Source of the DNA: Priapulus caudatus | Taxonomy: Eukaryota; Priapulida; Priapulimorpha; Priapulimorphida; Priapulidae | DNA: 22,071 nt | Direction of reading: 5' to 3' | NCBI RefSeq assembly: GCF_000485595.1 | Contig: NW_014578671.1 | Span: forward strand, 1-22,071 | In this document: positions 1 through 9,266 of the stretch, piece by piece | How positions within the stretch are numbered: position 1 is the first letter of the stretch | Layout: the number at the start of each line of letters is the position of its first letter | The notes under the pieces: model-generated | What the model saw: the letters and a program-made list of their open reading frames with translations, nothing else | Told to the model about the DNA's origin: nothing | The model's database searches: none | Position numbers and translations under genes: made by a program

Positions 1-34
<34 letters not shown>
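1..34. repeat. (CT)n microsatellite
   Basis: The window opens with 17 uninterrupted CT dinucleotides; the tract may continue beyond the left edge. Confidence 0.95.
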
Positions 35-38
<4 letters not shown>

Positions 39-298
39 GTCCACATTCTAATTACAACGTGAGACATTGATATAGCGGCTTACAGTGGCATGGCTTCAGG
101 TTTCTTCAACAGCTGCAGCTGAGAGCGGAGGCCGAGCGTATGGACTTGCGCGCGTGCATCTGTCAACACTGATTACCAAACCACTAATTAAGTAATGCGG
201 TACTAATGAGTGAAGCCATCCCGACGAGGAACAAGTGACGGAAAACCTAATATTTCTATAGTCGCCGAATTGATTTCGCCCTCGTGCGGCAGATAAGA

Positions 299-376
299 GA
301 CATAGAACCACACATAGAACAGATATAGATAGAGATAGATAGACATAGAACAGAGAAAGATAGAGAGAGAGAGAGC
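299..376. repeat. Purine-rich GATA/GA microsatellite
   Basis: Degenerate repeats of ACATAGAACA, GATA and finally GAGAGA. The flanks share a related segment: TAATGAGTGAAGCC at about 204-217 recurs at about 417-430, followed by a similar ACGAGGAAC, so the tract sits inside a diverged direct duplication with a period of about 213 bp. No gene is recognisable in 35-537. Confidence 0.8.
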
Positions 377-538
377 GTGGCAGCAGTGTCAGTTAGTGGG
401 CATTATTCTAGGACGTTAATGAGTGAAGCCAGCGCAACGAGGAACGAGAGTCAGGAAGAGGAGGAGCAGCAGACGCCGCTATAGCGATGTAACGCGGGCC
501 CTGTGATGGAAACTCGGGTATATATATATATATTATAN

Positions 539-1022
539 TGGCCATAAATACTACACAAACTTGGGCTGAATGCCCAGAAACAGAAACAGTAATCACACAG
601 TAACAAGCAATACGACTCGAAGACTCAGCATGCTTGCGTGCAGAAACGGTCAAGCCGTCAGTAAGCACCGGGCAGAGGGTGAGTCCAGGAGTGAAGAGCG
701 TGATCGTTTATCTCACCATTCGCTGATCCTCGCGTTGTGTATCTCGGAGCACCTGGAGAGAAACACCAGTGCCCACACCAGTGCCCACCTCTACTGCGAG
801 AAACAGCAGCTTATATACTAATAGTTGCCACGTGGTTATGCCACGTAATCATCAAACAAGATACAGGGATTCATGTCGCGTGACGTAGTCACGTGGTTAT
901 GCCACCTAATCATCAAACAAGATACAGGGATTCACGTCGCGTGACGTAGGTGAAACCTTACATCCAAATCCCGTTGGGACGCGGGTCACGTGATCCTGGT
1001 GACCTTGACCCTTGACCCATTA
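539..1022 (-). mobile_element. Ty3/gypsy LTR copy A (3' LTR, 3'-truncated)
   Basis: This segment aligns with the LTRs at 7482-8039 and 8559-9255, beginning at the shared TGGCCATAAATAC (539, equivalent to 7636). It is read on the minus strand. It carries U3 and part of R: the 61-bp repeats (828-949) and the TATA box (TATATAA, 811-817, minus strand). The end holding the poly(A) signal and U5 is missing, replaced by the N at 538 and a TA run (519-537). The U3 edge near 1022 abuts a polypurine tract, which is where a 3' LTR meets the internal region, so this is the 3' end of a copy. Whether it is the partner of the element at 3196-8039 cannot be told. Confidence 0.8.
828..949. repeat. Two 61-bp LTR enhancer-like repeats (copy A)
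   Basis: Two tandem units (828-888, 889-949), each holding the E-box CACGTG near its start and GCGTGACGTAG near its end. The same unit occurs three times in LTR C and as one internally deleted unit in LTR B. Confidence 0.9.
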
Positions 1023-1038
1023 CCCCCTTCCTTTTTCC
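1023..1038 (-). other. Polypurine tract of the gypsy element
   Basis: On the minus strand this is GGAAAAAGGAAGGGGG, an uninterrupted 16-base purine run immediately upstream of the U3 start of LTR A. Its position and composition fit the plus-strand priming site of an LTR retrotransposon. Confidence 0.65.
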
Positions 1039-1439
1039 GAGTCTTGAAAACCGCGTGACTTCATACAATTCAAATACAAAAAGAACAATACTGAAAACGC
1101 ATCGCAGTGAGGCTCGGACGGCTTGCAACTCGGCGGTGACTCACCCGTCGCGAACAACACCGTACGCAACCCCAACCCGCGTCACAGAAACCTACAACAA
1201 TGCATCTACGTCAAACTAGACGCCACTGGTAACAACAAAACACCATAGCACGGGGCAAACTAAAATTTACTTTTACATTATTTATTTTAATTTATTACAT
1301 TCATTTATATCAATTGCACCGGCACAATACACGTGTAGCAGCAGCAGCGCGAAATGAACCCATGACGCAGCATAGGTCAACCGTATTACATCTCCAAATA
1401 ACTACTACACTATACACAAAATATATAGAGTTTATACAC
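1039..1439. other. Unassigned stretch
   Basis: No coding region or known element recognised. If LTR A is a 3' LTR, the part next to 1038 should be internal element sequence, but no integrase motif is visible on the minus strand. 1261-1315 is AT-rich. Confidence 0.4.
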
Positions 1440-1700
1440 GTCCTCCGTGGCCGCCTCGGTAGACCGGAGAAGCCGTACCAAAAAGATTACGGATTCGAAC
1501 CCCGGTGGGGCCCTAACCAGGTGAAACTCACCATGGAGACACAATGCTAGCGCATATATCCAACCTTTAAATAGTAGCAATTTCGCCTGTCGGCACGGGC
1601 GAATGGATAGCGGCTCCGGCCGTGGTCCTTGGGTTGTGAGGGCTGTGGCCAGTGTTCAACACTGGGCCGGGTCGTGACCCAGAAATTTATATAAGAAAAA
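1440..1700 (+). mobile_element. tRNA-derived SINE (head clear, 3' end uncertain)
   Basis: An A-box-like segment at 1447-1464 (GTGGCCGCCTCGGTAGAC) is followed by a good B box at 1491-1501 (GGATTCGAACC). The 44-base offset between them is that of a tRNA gene, which makes an RNA polymerase III promoter likely. The acceptor and T stems pair poorly, so this is not a functional tRNA gene but the head of a SINE. The body probably runs through the GC-rich section to the AT-rich stretch near 1685-1710; the end is a guess because only one copy is present here. Confidence 0.55.
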
Positions 1701-2140
1701 TAGCTGCAAAAATAGAGGGCGCTACTAGATGGAGGGCGCCACCTGCAGCCTGTCCGCTCACCATTAATCAAACTTCCAGTCAAATAAACCGCAGCATAAC
1801 AGACGGATGCACATAAACACGGCTAAGGATTTGCCTACAGTGAACTCGCCAAATTACTGTGAAGTACAGTATAACCAGCAGTGTACACATACCTGCGGCA
1901 GCCAGTGTGAATAAACAGCCACCATCACCAACTACATCAGCAAGCTCCGGTATGTGAAAGTTTGTAATGTTTACATTTTTCCCTGCCAATGTGCCTTTAC
2001 ACTATGAATAGCGCTTCTGAATTATATACATTATTTACATCACATAGTGCATATCATGCCGCTTTATACCGGAGCAACCGACATACTACAGACATGCATA
2101 ATATATGAAAAGACAAAAGATTCGGTGTTTACGTCTCAAT
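1701..2140. other. Unassigned stretch
   Basis: No convincing coding sequence, RNA gene or repeat recognised. Confidence 0.4.
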
Positions 2141-2168
2141 AAATGTTTTATTACATTACCATGCCTAT

Positions 2169-2621
2169 CTACTCAGTTTCCGCACACGCTCTCTCCCGTA
2201 TAGTAGCGCGTAGTGCGATTAGGTCGCGCGTATCATCTAGCAGCCGAGCCTCCATCATGCTCTCCGCGACACGGAGCTCCGCAGCCGACATCTGCATCCT
2301 CAGCCCAATGCGAGGCCGAGGCTGCTGCTCTATGAGACGCGGTGGCAACTTCCATGTGCGTATGTCTGCCTCGGCGGCAAAGCAGTCCCGGCTCGAGCGC
2401 CGGTTCCTCCTCGCCGCGGATCCCAGGGGTGAGACTCGTCGCTTCCTGCCACGCCCCTCCTTAGCAGAGCCCTCCACTGCTGCCACGCGTGCCACCTTTG
2501 CTTGCTCCGAGAGTTCTATTTCCAGCCCGGTAGACACCGGTGAGCCTACCCATGGCTCTGTTTCCATGCATCGATCGTCTAGCTGCAGCACTGAATCGAG
2601 GAGATTTTCTGAGTCCGCCAT
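2169..2621 (-). CDS. Hypothetical 150-codon ORF, possible terminal exon
   Basis: Not recognised as a family. From the ATG at 2619-2621 the reading frame encodes 150 residues: an acidic N-terminus (MADSENLLDS), a basic centre with nuclear-signal-like clusters (GRGRKRRVS and ARRNRRSSR), and a charged helical C-terminus (ELRVAESMMEARLLDD). Thirty bases of 3' sequence after the stop contain AATAAA on the same strand (minus strand, about 2144-2149), which supports a real transcript end. The frame stays open upstream to 2756, with possible splice acceptors (for example TTCAG near 2730), so it could be the last exon of a longer gene. The domain order resembles the tail of MADF proteins, and a MADF gene lies upstream on this strand (9267-11102), but that link is inference. 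The opposite strand is also open over this stretch, so chance cannot be excluded. Confidence 0.4.
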   Translation of the reverse strand: MADSENLLDSVLQLDDRCMETEPWVGSPVSTGLEIELSEQAKVARVAAVEGSAKEGRGRKRRVSPLGSAARRNRRSSRDCFAAEADIRTWKLPPRLIEQQPRPRIGLRMQMSAAELRVAESMMEARLLDDTRDLIALRATIRERACAETE

Positions 2622-2759
2622 ACTTGGTCGCGGGTGAGCACCGGCCAAGCTTATACGGTAGCAACCAATTCCACGCTGGGGCATTTCTTTTAACGGGGCG
2701 GCCATAGCTCCGGAGAAACACTCCCGCGAGCCTAGCCTGAACCCCCTTAAGAACATGCC

Positions 2760-3195
2760 TGCTCCGAGTACCTATGCATGGAGGTGCCACGTGGTCTCGA
2801 AGCATGTGTTTCACGTTACCACCGTTCACTGTTGATGCAATAAATCACTACCACGCGCTAATTGCCACGTGAGAGGTTAGTGATCACTCTCACCCTTGCC
2901 ATGAACAAACCAATACGCTGGCAATGGAGATGTCTGGGTTTCAGACGTCTCTATCTAAGAGCGCTTACTCACATGGAGGGGCGCCACTGCTTTGACCCAG
3001 ACAGAGGTAAGGTAGTACTTCACCTGAATCCCTTTACGGAACAACCTTCGTACTTGTCGGACTGCGTCAGGCCCACCATTACCCGATATACCGGCGTCGT
3101 ATACCGACGGAGAGGTGTGATCCTCACCCGTGCCTGTGCTCAATCGGTCTCACGTGCGGAAAGCATTACGTCGCAATAACCGTCTTACAGTGTCC
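2760..3195. other. Unassigned stretch with CACGTG motifs
   Basis: Contains two E-boxes (GCCACGTGG near 2787 and GCCACGTGAG near 2871). No integrase or other domain was recognised, although gypsy integrase would be expected downstream of the RNase H that ends at 3196. Confidence 0.4.
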
Positions 3196-4952
3196 CTAGG
3201 ATAGACTATTACTCCTCCGGAGTTCCAGGCGGTCCCACACCTCCCAATATCGTCTGGCTTCTAGTGACTCAGCTGCAAGTTCTGAGAACGGAGGCCGAGC
3301 CTCACACTTCTGCAGAAGTTGCATCACCCGTCTCATTGTAGGGTCTGCCCTCTGGCACTTCCGAACCTGTGCATCTGCCCACTGACAGAGCGTAGCTCGG
3401 AGCTCCACAGGACAAGGTAGCACGCGAGCCTTTGGCTGTCGCCGAGTACGCACCGGACGCCCTGGAGCCGTCTTCTGTGCTTTCACGCGAGCCAGTATAA
3501 CTCTGCGACAATCCGGGCAATCCTGCCGCTTGCACGTACGACATCCCGGCGGCCGGGATAAGCCGTCTGCGTTGCCATGCAGTTTACCAGGACGGTGTTC
3601 AATCCGCATGTCGAATGTGCCTAAGTATGCAATCCACCGAGCCACCATGCCTTCCGGCTCCTTAAAGTTAAGGAGCCACGTCAGGGAGGCGTGATCTGTT
3701 CCGACCAGAAATGGCCGGCCGATCAGATAGTGACGGAAATGCTTGGCAAACGTTACGACAGCTAACAACTCACGATTCGTAGTGCAATACCGTCGCTGAG
3801 TTGGACCGAACGTCTTACTGGCATAGGCTATAACCTTCTCATCTCTATCTTGGACCTGAGACAGCACAGCGCCCATAGCTGATGCACTAGCATCGGTGTC
3901 CAGTATAAACTCGTCATTTCCCTGTGGATATGCAAGTACCGGAGCAGAGGTGAGTTGCCGTTTTAACGTATTGAAGGCCTCCTCACATTCCTCTGACCAC
4001 CGAAAACCGACACCTTTTCGGGTAAGCTGCGTCAGTGGGTGCGCGGTAGTAGCAAAACCTGAGATGAATCGACGATAATTATTCGCGAACCCCAGGAATC
4101 TCCGCACGTCCGCAACAGATCGCGGCACCTCCCACTGTCCTACCGCCTTGACCTTCTCTGGATCACACTGGACGCCACCGGCCGTCACATCGTGTCCGAG
4201 ATACGAGGCACATTTCCGGAATAGCGAGCACTTTGTCGGTTTGAGCTTTAAACCGGCATTTGCCAATCGGTCAAACACATGGTGGAGGTTGGCCAACGCC
4301 TTCTCAAATGACTGACCGAAAATGATCACATCATCGAGGTAGACCAAACACTCCGTCCATTGCAATCCTCGAAGGACCAGCTCCATCAACTGCTCAAAGG
4401 TTGCTGGACTGTTGCATAATCCAAAAGGCATGACCTTGAGTCAAACAAGCCCTGACGGGTACTAAACGCCGTTTTGGAAGCATCCTTTGAGTCCATCTCG
4501 ACCTGCCAATACCCGCTCGTCAGATCGATTGTGGAAAACCACTGGGCACCGGCCGGGGAATCCAACGTATCGTCGATCCTTGGAAGGGGGTACGCATCCT
4601 TGATGGTAACCTCATTCACACAGCGGTAGTCTACATAGAACCGGGTGCTGCCATCCTTCTTCGTGACTAGCACGACAGGGGATGCCCACGGGCTATTACT
4701 CGGACGGATCATGCCATCCCGAAGCATTTTCTCGACCTCCCTGTTCATCACCTCCTGTTTCGCCAATGCACAGTGTCTCGGGGCTTGCTTAATAGGGGGG
4801 TGCGTACCCGTATTAATCGTATGCCGCACGAGACCAGTATGACCTAACCTCTCACCAGGAGCGGTGAACAAAGAGCCATACCAGCAGAGCGTCTCTGCTA
4901 CAGCCATCCTTTGTTTGTGGGTCAGAGCTTCATCCACCCCGTCCAACAGAGA
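3196..4952 (-). pseudogene. pol: Gypsy pol: reverse transcriptase and RNase H
   Basis: This is the catalytic core that would copy the element RNA into DNA. The upstream part (4952-4386) holds the RT fingers and palm: RPSNSPWASPVVLVTKKDG, the FYVDYRCVN block and FSTIDLTSGYWQ, with the first catalytic Asp. The downstream part (4431-3196) holds MPFGLCNSPATF, the catalytic YLDD box in ECLVYLDDVIIFG, the thumb, and RNase H from DTDASASAMGAVL to HRPGKLHGNADGLSRPP, including the usual acidic residues. The two parts are in different frames, broken by an apparent single-base loss near 4435. A TAA at 4953-4955 separates RT from the protease region in the same frame. The sequence ends about 120 residues after RNase H, where the zinc-binding domain and integrase should follow. 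Confidence 0.92.
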
Positions 4953-5784
4953 TTAAAGATAACCCGGGACCTCAGTCGGTTTGCTATTAACCTCAACTTC
5001 TGAGTTCTCTCGGATTTCTGCCAGCGCAACCTGCGTGACCGGTTCTAGCCACGCTAGCTCGGTACCAGCGTTGATGACCAGCTCTGCGTCTCTCGAGTTC
5101 ACGACAGAGAGAGGAACGTCATGCCCGCTGGTATCCACCAGACATCGGGCCATGAGAGCTCCACTTCTTCCGTAACTCTTTTGAAATTTTGTAGTTGGCT
5201 CAGCCACTGCTAGCATGTCTTTGGGCCAGAGATCCTTGGCAAACTTACCCATTACCACAGTACCGTGGTTCGGAGCAAGTACCGTGCGGCATGCTGCATG
5301 CAGCACCCGCCTCTGCAACCCATTCTTCTCATGCAGCACGTGCAGGACATCGTCAATGGTCAGATGTCCTCTGGTTACATCAAGCTGACACCCTCGGTCA
5401 CGCATAAAGTCCAGTCCGAGCAACCCTCCGCGAAGACTCGATTCCACAACAAGCAAGTTGTGGGTATACTGCCTGCCGTAAATGGCCAGGTCCGTGCACA
5501 GTCCCCCCCACCGCAGGGATATCATTTCCCTGCGCATCTACCAACGTCCTCTCTACTTCCTGCAAGCCAGGTCTACACGGGGGTAACGAGAGGTAGGTTG
5601 CCCGATCCAGTAGCGAAATTTTCGCGCCAGTGTCCACAGTGAAGTCAATCACTTGGCTGCAGCGTTCCACCGGAAGCTGCCAGACAGACCGCGGCCGAGG
5701 TCGGAGCTGACAGCTCGTTACCTGGGCAGCCCGTAGCCCGGAACAACCGCGTACTGGATGCGGGGGTGCAAATGGGCTGGCCAC
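4953..5784 (-). pseudogene. Gypsy protease region
   Basis: A retropepsin-like aspartic protease that would cut the Gag-Pol polyprotein. The active-site motif VDTGAKISLLD lies near 5615, and the second family motif LLGLDFMRD lies near 5405. The two halves are in different frames; the change falls in a run of seven G on the minus strand (5503-5509), where one base fewer would restore one frame. The region starts in the -1 frame relative to gag and overlaps the gag stop, so it would be made by ribosomal frameshifting at 5790-5796. After the protease comes a linker of about 130 residues ending at the TAA at 4953-4955. Confidence 0.85.
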
Positions 5785-5796
5785 TACACGTTTCCC
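5727..5796 (-). promoter_or_regulatory. Candidate -1 ribosomal frameshift site between gag and protease
   Basis: The minus strand reads GGGAAAC at 5796-5790, in the G GGA AAC register of the gag frame, which is a canonical X XXY YYZ slippery heptamer. The gag stop TAG (5786-5784) follows one codon later, and the protease frame is -1. CAGCCC (5779-5774, minus strand) can pair with GGGCTG (5732-5727), a stem beginning ten bases after the heptamer and extensible to 8 of 9 pairs. A pseudoknot was not tested. Confidence 0.65.
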
Positions 5797-7380
5797 GAGT
5801 CCTTATCCAAGAACCGGGTCCAACGGCGTGGCTGACTCCCGCGAGAGTATGACGGAGCCTCCGGCTCCCGTTCACCGGTACGGGTAGGGCAGTGGCGTGA
5901 GATATGCCCGTGTCTGCGACAACGGAAACACTGTACCGCTTGGCCATCTGCCCGTGAATTTAGCCAACCTTTTTCACTGGCCCTATGCGGTGCGCATTTA
6001 GCGTCCTCCGCCATCAGTGCCTGTATTAAGGTGGTAATCTGTTCCAAAGCCGCAGCTAGCAGCTGAAACTCCGAAGATTTTATTACTGCGCCCTCGGATG
6101 GGATCTGTACCTTCCCAGGCTGAAGGAGATCACCCCCGATCGGCGCCTGTGTGGTGGCCACCAGGCGAGCTTCTGGTTTAAGACGAACGGATCCCCGTGT
6201 TGACCTCGTAATGGACTCGTACTGATCAGCGGCCCGCGCTGCGCATTCTGCCGTACCATCATCTCTGTCCATTACGTAAATCTTCTGGGCCGCGTCCGTA
6301 ATCGCACGGAGCACCAGCCAGCGTGCACGTCTGCTGCACTCTAGTCGAGAGAGCCCGAGCTCAACCTTACCGACCAGCTGTTCTAACTCTCGTGCGAATT
6401 CAGTCCAGCTTTCTGTCGGCTGCTTTATCCGCTCATCGAGCCAGAGCGTCGGTCGAGTTTGGAGCCAGGAGGCTGCAGCCTGGCCGTCAACGCCCAGCGA
6501 ATCTCTTCCTCGGAGGACTTACCCGTACATTCGTACAAAACGGCAGACGCCGGGTAGTCCAGGGCACCCGCCAGATGCGCTGCTCGCTCCGCAGCAGTCC
6601 AGCCATTGTGACGTGCTACGACGTCAAAATGCCAGAAAACGCGTCTAACGGCTCTGACCCTTGTCCAGAGAATGTGCGCAACCTCATTGGGGTCTGCGGC
6701 TTGGTATCCCCAAGCAGACCTTCGCGGTCCCAGCTAGACATTTCCGGCCCCCTGCCAAAGACCGGGTTAACGGGTTGATACCCCCGTCGCCCCTCGTCAG
6801 GGCGATTCGCTGCTCCACCTGTTAGACTTGCCCACGGGGTAGACGTGCTGGGGCACGGTGGGGCGAGCGACTCAGCCTTCCACCGTCTACTCCCACTGAC
6901 GTCCGGCCGTCTTGGGACAGTCTCGAATGGGGAGATACCATGTACCATCGCTGAGCGATGAGCATGGGACTCATGGCTCACGACCGGGAAACCCATGGTT
7001 TCCGGCTGGCCTCCCACATAATAGTCGGGCAATGCATCCATCAGCCCCAGACCCGCAGTTACTCCGTCATCCCAATTCCGAGGAACCCGATCTGCCGCCG
7101 AGACTTGAGGGGCCTTGGCACTTATCTCCTACCGGGTAGAACTATCTACTGGCAAGCAGACGCCAAGAACATCATCCCTCGTTGGAAAGGAGACACTGCG
7201 ACGTGTCTTTTTCAGTGCAGGACGTTTCGGTGCAGTGGCAGCGGACGTACGCTCAGCCACTGCAACACTAGGGGTCTTCACAGCCCCTGCAACCACAGCC
7301 GGGTGCCGCCGCGCGGCACCAGCCGCACGCTTGCCTACTGGCCCGGACCTGGTAGCGAGTGGAATTTGCTTAGAGCACAA
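5784..7380 (-). pseudogene. gag: Gypsy gag (nucleocapsid CCHC knuckle, capsid remnants)
   Basis: The structural protein that would package the element RNA. Its C-terminal part (6314-5784) has one canonical zinc knuckle, CFRCRRHGHISRHC (C-X2-C-X4-H-X4-C), near 5930. Capsid-like sequence lies between about 6640 and 6316 but is split over frames; FDVVARHNGWTAAERAAHL and LDERIKQPTESWTEF are recognisable. The basic, Ala/Pro-rich N-terminus (7380-6616) is open except for a TAG at 7129-7131. The sister copy at 8200-8439 has CAG at that site, and an ATG where this copy has ATT (7363-7365), so both the start loss and the nonsense codon are damage in this copy. Gag ends at the TAG at 5784-5786, right after a slippery heptamer. 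Confidence 0.85.
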
Positions 7381-7460
7381 GCCAACACGACCCTGCCGGA
7401 AGTAAAGTTACTGCTGTCTAGAATCCACCAGCACATGGGCTTCCTGCTCGCTCTTTGTGT

Positions 7461-7480
7461 GAATCCTAGTCACGGCACCA
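7461..7480 (-). other. Primer-binding site, tRNA-His (copy B)
   Basis: The minus strand reads TGGTGCCGTGACTAGGATTC, one base from the LTR edge. It is complementary to the 3' end of animal tRNA-His (ending GAATCCGAGTCACGGCACCA) at 19 of 20 positions, as I recall that tRNA. Confidence 0.75.
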
Positions 7481-7481
7481 C

Positions 7482-8039
7482 TGTGACGTTTGAGCCAGTC
7501 ACGGCCTCAAAGTGCCACAGGTTCGATCTTAGATTCACACGCAGACGCGAGCAGGTACCGAAGACAACAATACCAAGTTACGTGTTCAAACCGGGAACGC
7601 CGGTGCATTTATTGGCCCGCCGACCAACAGGCCAGTGGCCATAAATACTACACAAACTTGGGCTGAATGCCCAGAAACAGAAACAGTAATCACACAGTAA
7701 CAAGCAATACGACTCGAAGACTCAGCATGTCTGCGTGCAGAAACGGTCAAGCCGTCAGTAAGCACCGGGCATAGGGTGAGTTTAGGAGTGAAGAGCGTGA
7801 TCGTTTATCTTACCACTCGCTGATCCTCGCGTTGTGTATCTCGGAGCACCTGGAGAGAAACACTAGTGCTCACACCAGTGCCCACACCAGTGCCCACTTC
7901 TACTGCGAGAAACAGCAGCTTATATACTAATAGTTGTCACGTGATACAGGGATTCACGTCGCGTGACGTAGGTGAAACCTTACATCCAAATCCCGTTGGG
8001 ACGCGGGTCACGTAATCCTGGTGACCCTTGACAGCTACA
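7482..8039 (-). mobile_element. Gypsy 5' LTR, copy B
   Basis: Bounded by TGT...ACA on the plus strand (TGTGACG at 7482, GCTACA ending 8039). On the minus strand it carries U3 with one truncated 61-bp unit (7937-7971), a TATA box TATATAA (7926-7920), and an AATAAA poly(A) signal (7613-7608), followed by U5 and the primer site. The outer flank is TATATATA, as it also is for LTR C, which suggests a preference for TA-rich targets. Confidence 0.85.
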
Positions 8040-8199
8040 TATATATAAATTGGTGTGTGTTGTGTGTTAGACGACTGATCAAAGATGAAAGCGCTTGTGT
8101 AAAATGTCGGATTATACTTTTTTCACTATAATAGGAAACCCTATTATCTACTTCTGATATATATGATAGCCGACTGCGTCTGGTACTTGCTCTACGCGN
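8040..8199. other. Flank between gypsy copies with an N join
   Basis: Unassigned AT-rich DNA ending at an N (8199), directly before truncated copy C. It includes CTATAATAGGAAACCCTATTAT, which can form a short hairpin near 8128-8149. Confidence 0.4.
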
Positions 8200-8439
8200 C
8201 TCCTGCCGGGTAGAACTATCTACCGGCAGGCAGACGCCAAGGACATCATCCCTCGTTGGAAAGGGGACACTGCGACGTGTCTTTTTCAGTGCAGGACGTT
8301 TCGGTGCAGTGGCAGCGGACGTACGCTCAGCCACTGCAACACTAGGGGTCCTCACAGCCCCTGCAACCACAGCCGGGTGCCGTCGCGTGGCACCAGCCGC
8401 ACGCTTGCCTACTGGCCCGGACCTGGTAGCGAGTGGCAT
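8200..8439 (-). pseudogene. gag: Gag N-terminal fragment (copy C)
   Basis: Open for 80 codons from the ATG at 8439-8437 until the N at 8199. The product is basic and Ala/Pro/Thr-rich (MPLATRSGPVGKRAAG...), like a retroelement matrix-type N-terminus, with no recognised domain. It keeps the start codon and the CAG (8205-8203) that are mutated in copy B, so it shows the ancestral state. It is truncated by the assembly join, not by a visible mutation. Confidence 0.7.
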
Positions 8440-9004
8440 TTGCTTAGAGCACAAGCCAACACGACCCTGCCGGAAGTACAGTTACTGCTGTCTGGAATCA
8501 CCAGCACATGGGCTGTCTTCCTGCTTGCTCTTTGTGTGAATCCTGGTCACGGCACCACTGTGACGTTTGAGCCAGTCACGGCCTCAAAGTGCCACAGGTT
8601 CGATCGTGGATTCACACGCAGACGCGAGCAGGTAGCGAAGACAACAATACCAAGTTAAGTGTTCAAACCGGGAACGCCGGTGCTTTTATTGGCCCGCCGA
8701 CCAACAGGCCGGTGGCCATAAATACTACACAAACTTGGGCTGAATGCCCTGAAACAGAAACAGTAATTACACAGTAACAAGCAATGCAACTCGAAAACTC
8801 AGCATGCCTGCGTGCAGAGACGGTCAAGCCGTCAGTAAGCACCGGGCAGAGGGTGAGTCCAGGAGTGAAAAAGCGTAATCGTTTATCTTACCACTCGCTG
8901 ATCCTCGCGTTGTGTATCTCGGAGCACCTGGAGAGAAACACCAGTGTCCTCCCCAGCGTTTTCCTCAACTGCGAGAAACAGCAGCTTATATATGCTAACA
9001 GTTG

Positions 9005-9187
9005 TCACGTGGTTAAGCCACGTAATCATCAAACAAGATACAGGGATTCACGTCGCGTGACGTAGTCACGTGGTTATGCCACGTAACCATAAAACAAGAT
9101 ACAGGGATTCAAGTCGCGTGACGTAGTCACGTGGTTATGCCACGTAACCATAAAACAAGATACAGGGATTCAAGTCGCGTGACGTAG
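9005..9187. repeat. Three 61-bp LTR repeats (copy C)
   Basis: Units at 9005-9065, 9066-9126 and 9127-9187. Each has TCACGTGG near the start, a short palindromic arm GCCACGTAA, and GCGTGACGTAG at the end. Units 2 and 3 are almost identical, indicating recent duplication. Confidence 0.92.
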
Positions 9188-9266
9188 GTGAAACCTTACA
9201 TCCAAATCCCGTTGGAACGCGGATCACGTGATCCTGGTGACCCTTGACCGCTACATATATATTTAC

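Larger units (their letters stand above)
3196..8039 (-). mobile_element. Ty3/gypsy LTR retrotransposon copy B, integrase-less and degenerate
   Basis: Minus-strand order is 5' LTR (8039-7482), tRNA-His primer site (7480-7461), gag (7380-5784), protease (from 5784), reverse transcriptase and RNase H (to 3196). The gag-protease-RT-RNase H order, the CCHC knuckle, the YLDD box and the LTR layout define a Ty3/gypsy element. Integrase and an adjoining 3' LTR are absent at the downstream end, where similarity stops just after the RNase H connection. Damage includes a lost gag start codon, a gag nonsense codon (7129-7131), frame breaks near 6640, in gag capsid, at 5503-5509 and near 4435, and a TAA at 4953-4955. 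The copy cannot encode a full polyprotein. Confidence 0.9.
8200..9255 (-). mobile_element. Gypsy copy C: gag start, primer site and 5' LTR
   Basis: A second copy of the family, near-identical to 7128-8039 apart from repeat number. Minus-strand order is LTR (9255-8559), tRNA-His primer site (8557-8538, TGGTGCCGTGACCAGGATTC), leader, and the first 80 codons of gag, then the N at 8199. The LTR is 697 bp against 558 bp in copy B because it has three complete 61-bp units. It has a TATA box (8992-8986) and AATAAA (8690-8685). Its outer edge is 11 bases inside the intron after exon 2 of the MADF gene. Confidence 0.88.

Noticed and set aside
1440-1511. Possible functional tRNA gene
   Set aside because: A and B boxes are well spaced but the acceptor and T stems do not pair, so a SINE head is more likely.
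2143-2637. Plus-strand ORF of 164 codons, Ser/Arg-rich
   Set aside because: It is the complement of the minus-strand ORF at 2169-2621, which has the better start, composition and poly(A) signal.
6323-7644. Plus-strand ORFs over the gag region (up to 228 codons)
   Set aside because: Antisense to gypsy gag, leader and LTR; the same ORFs recur at the sister copy and show no domain.
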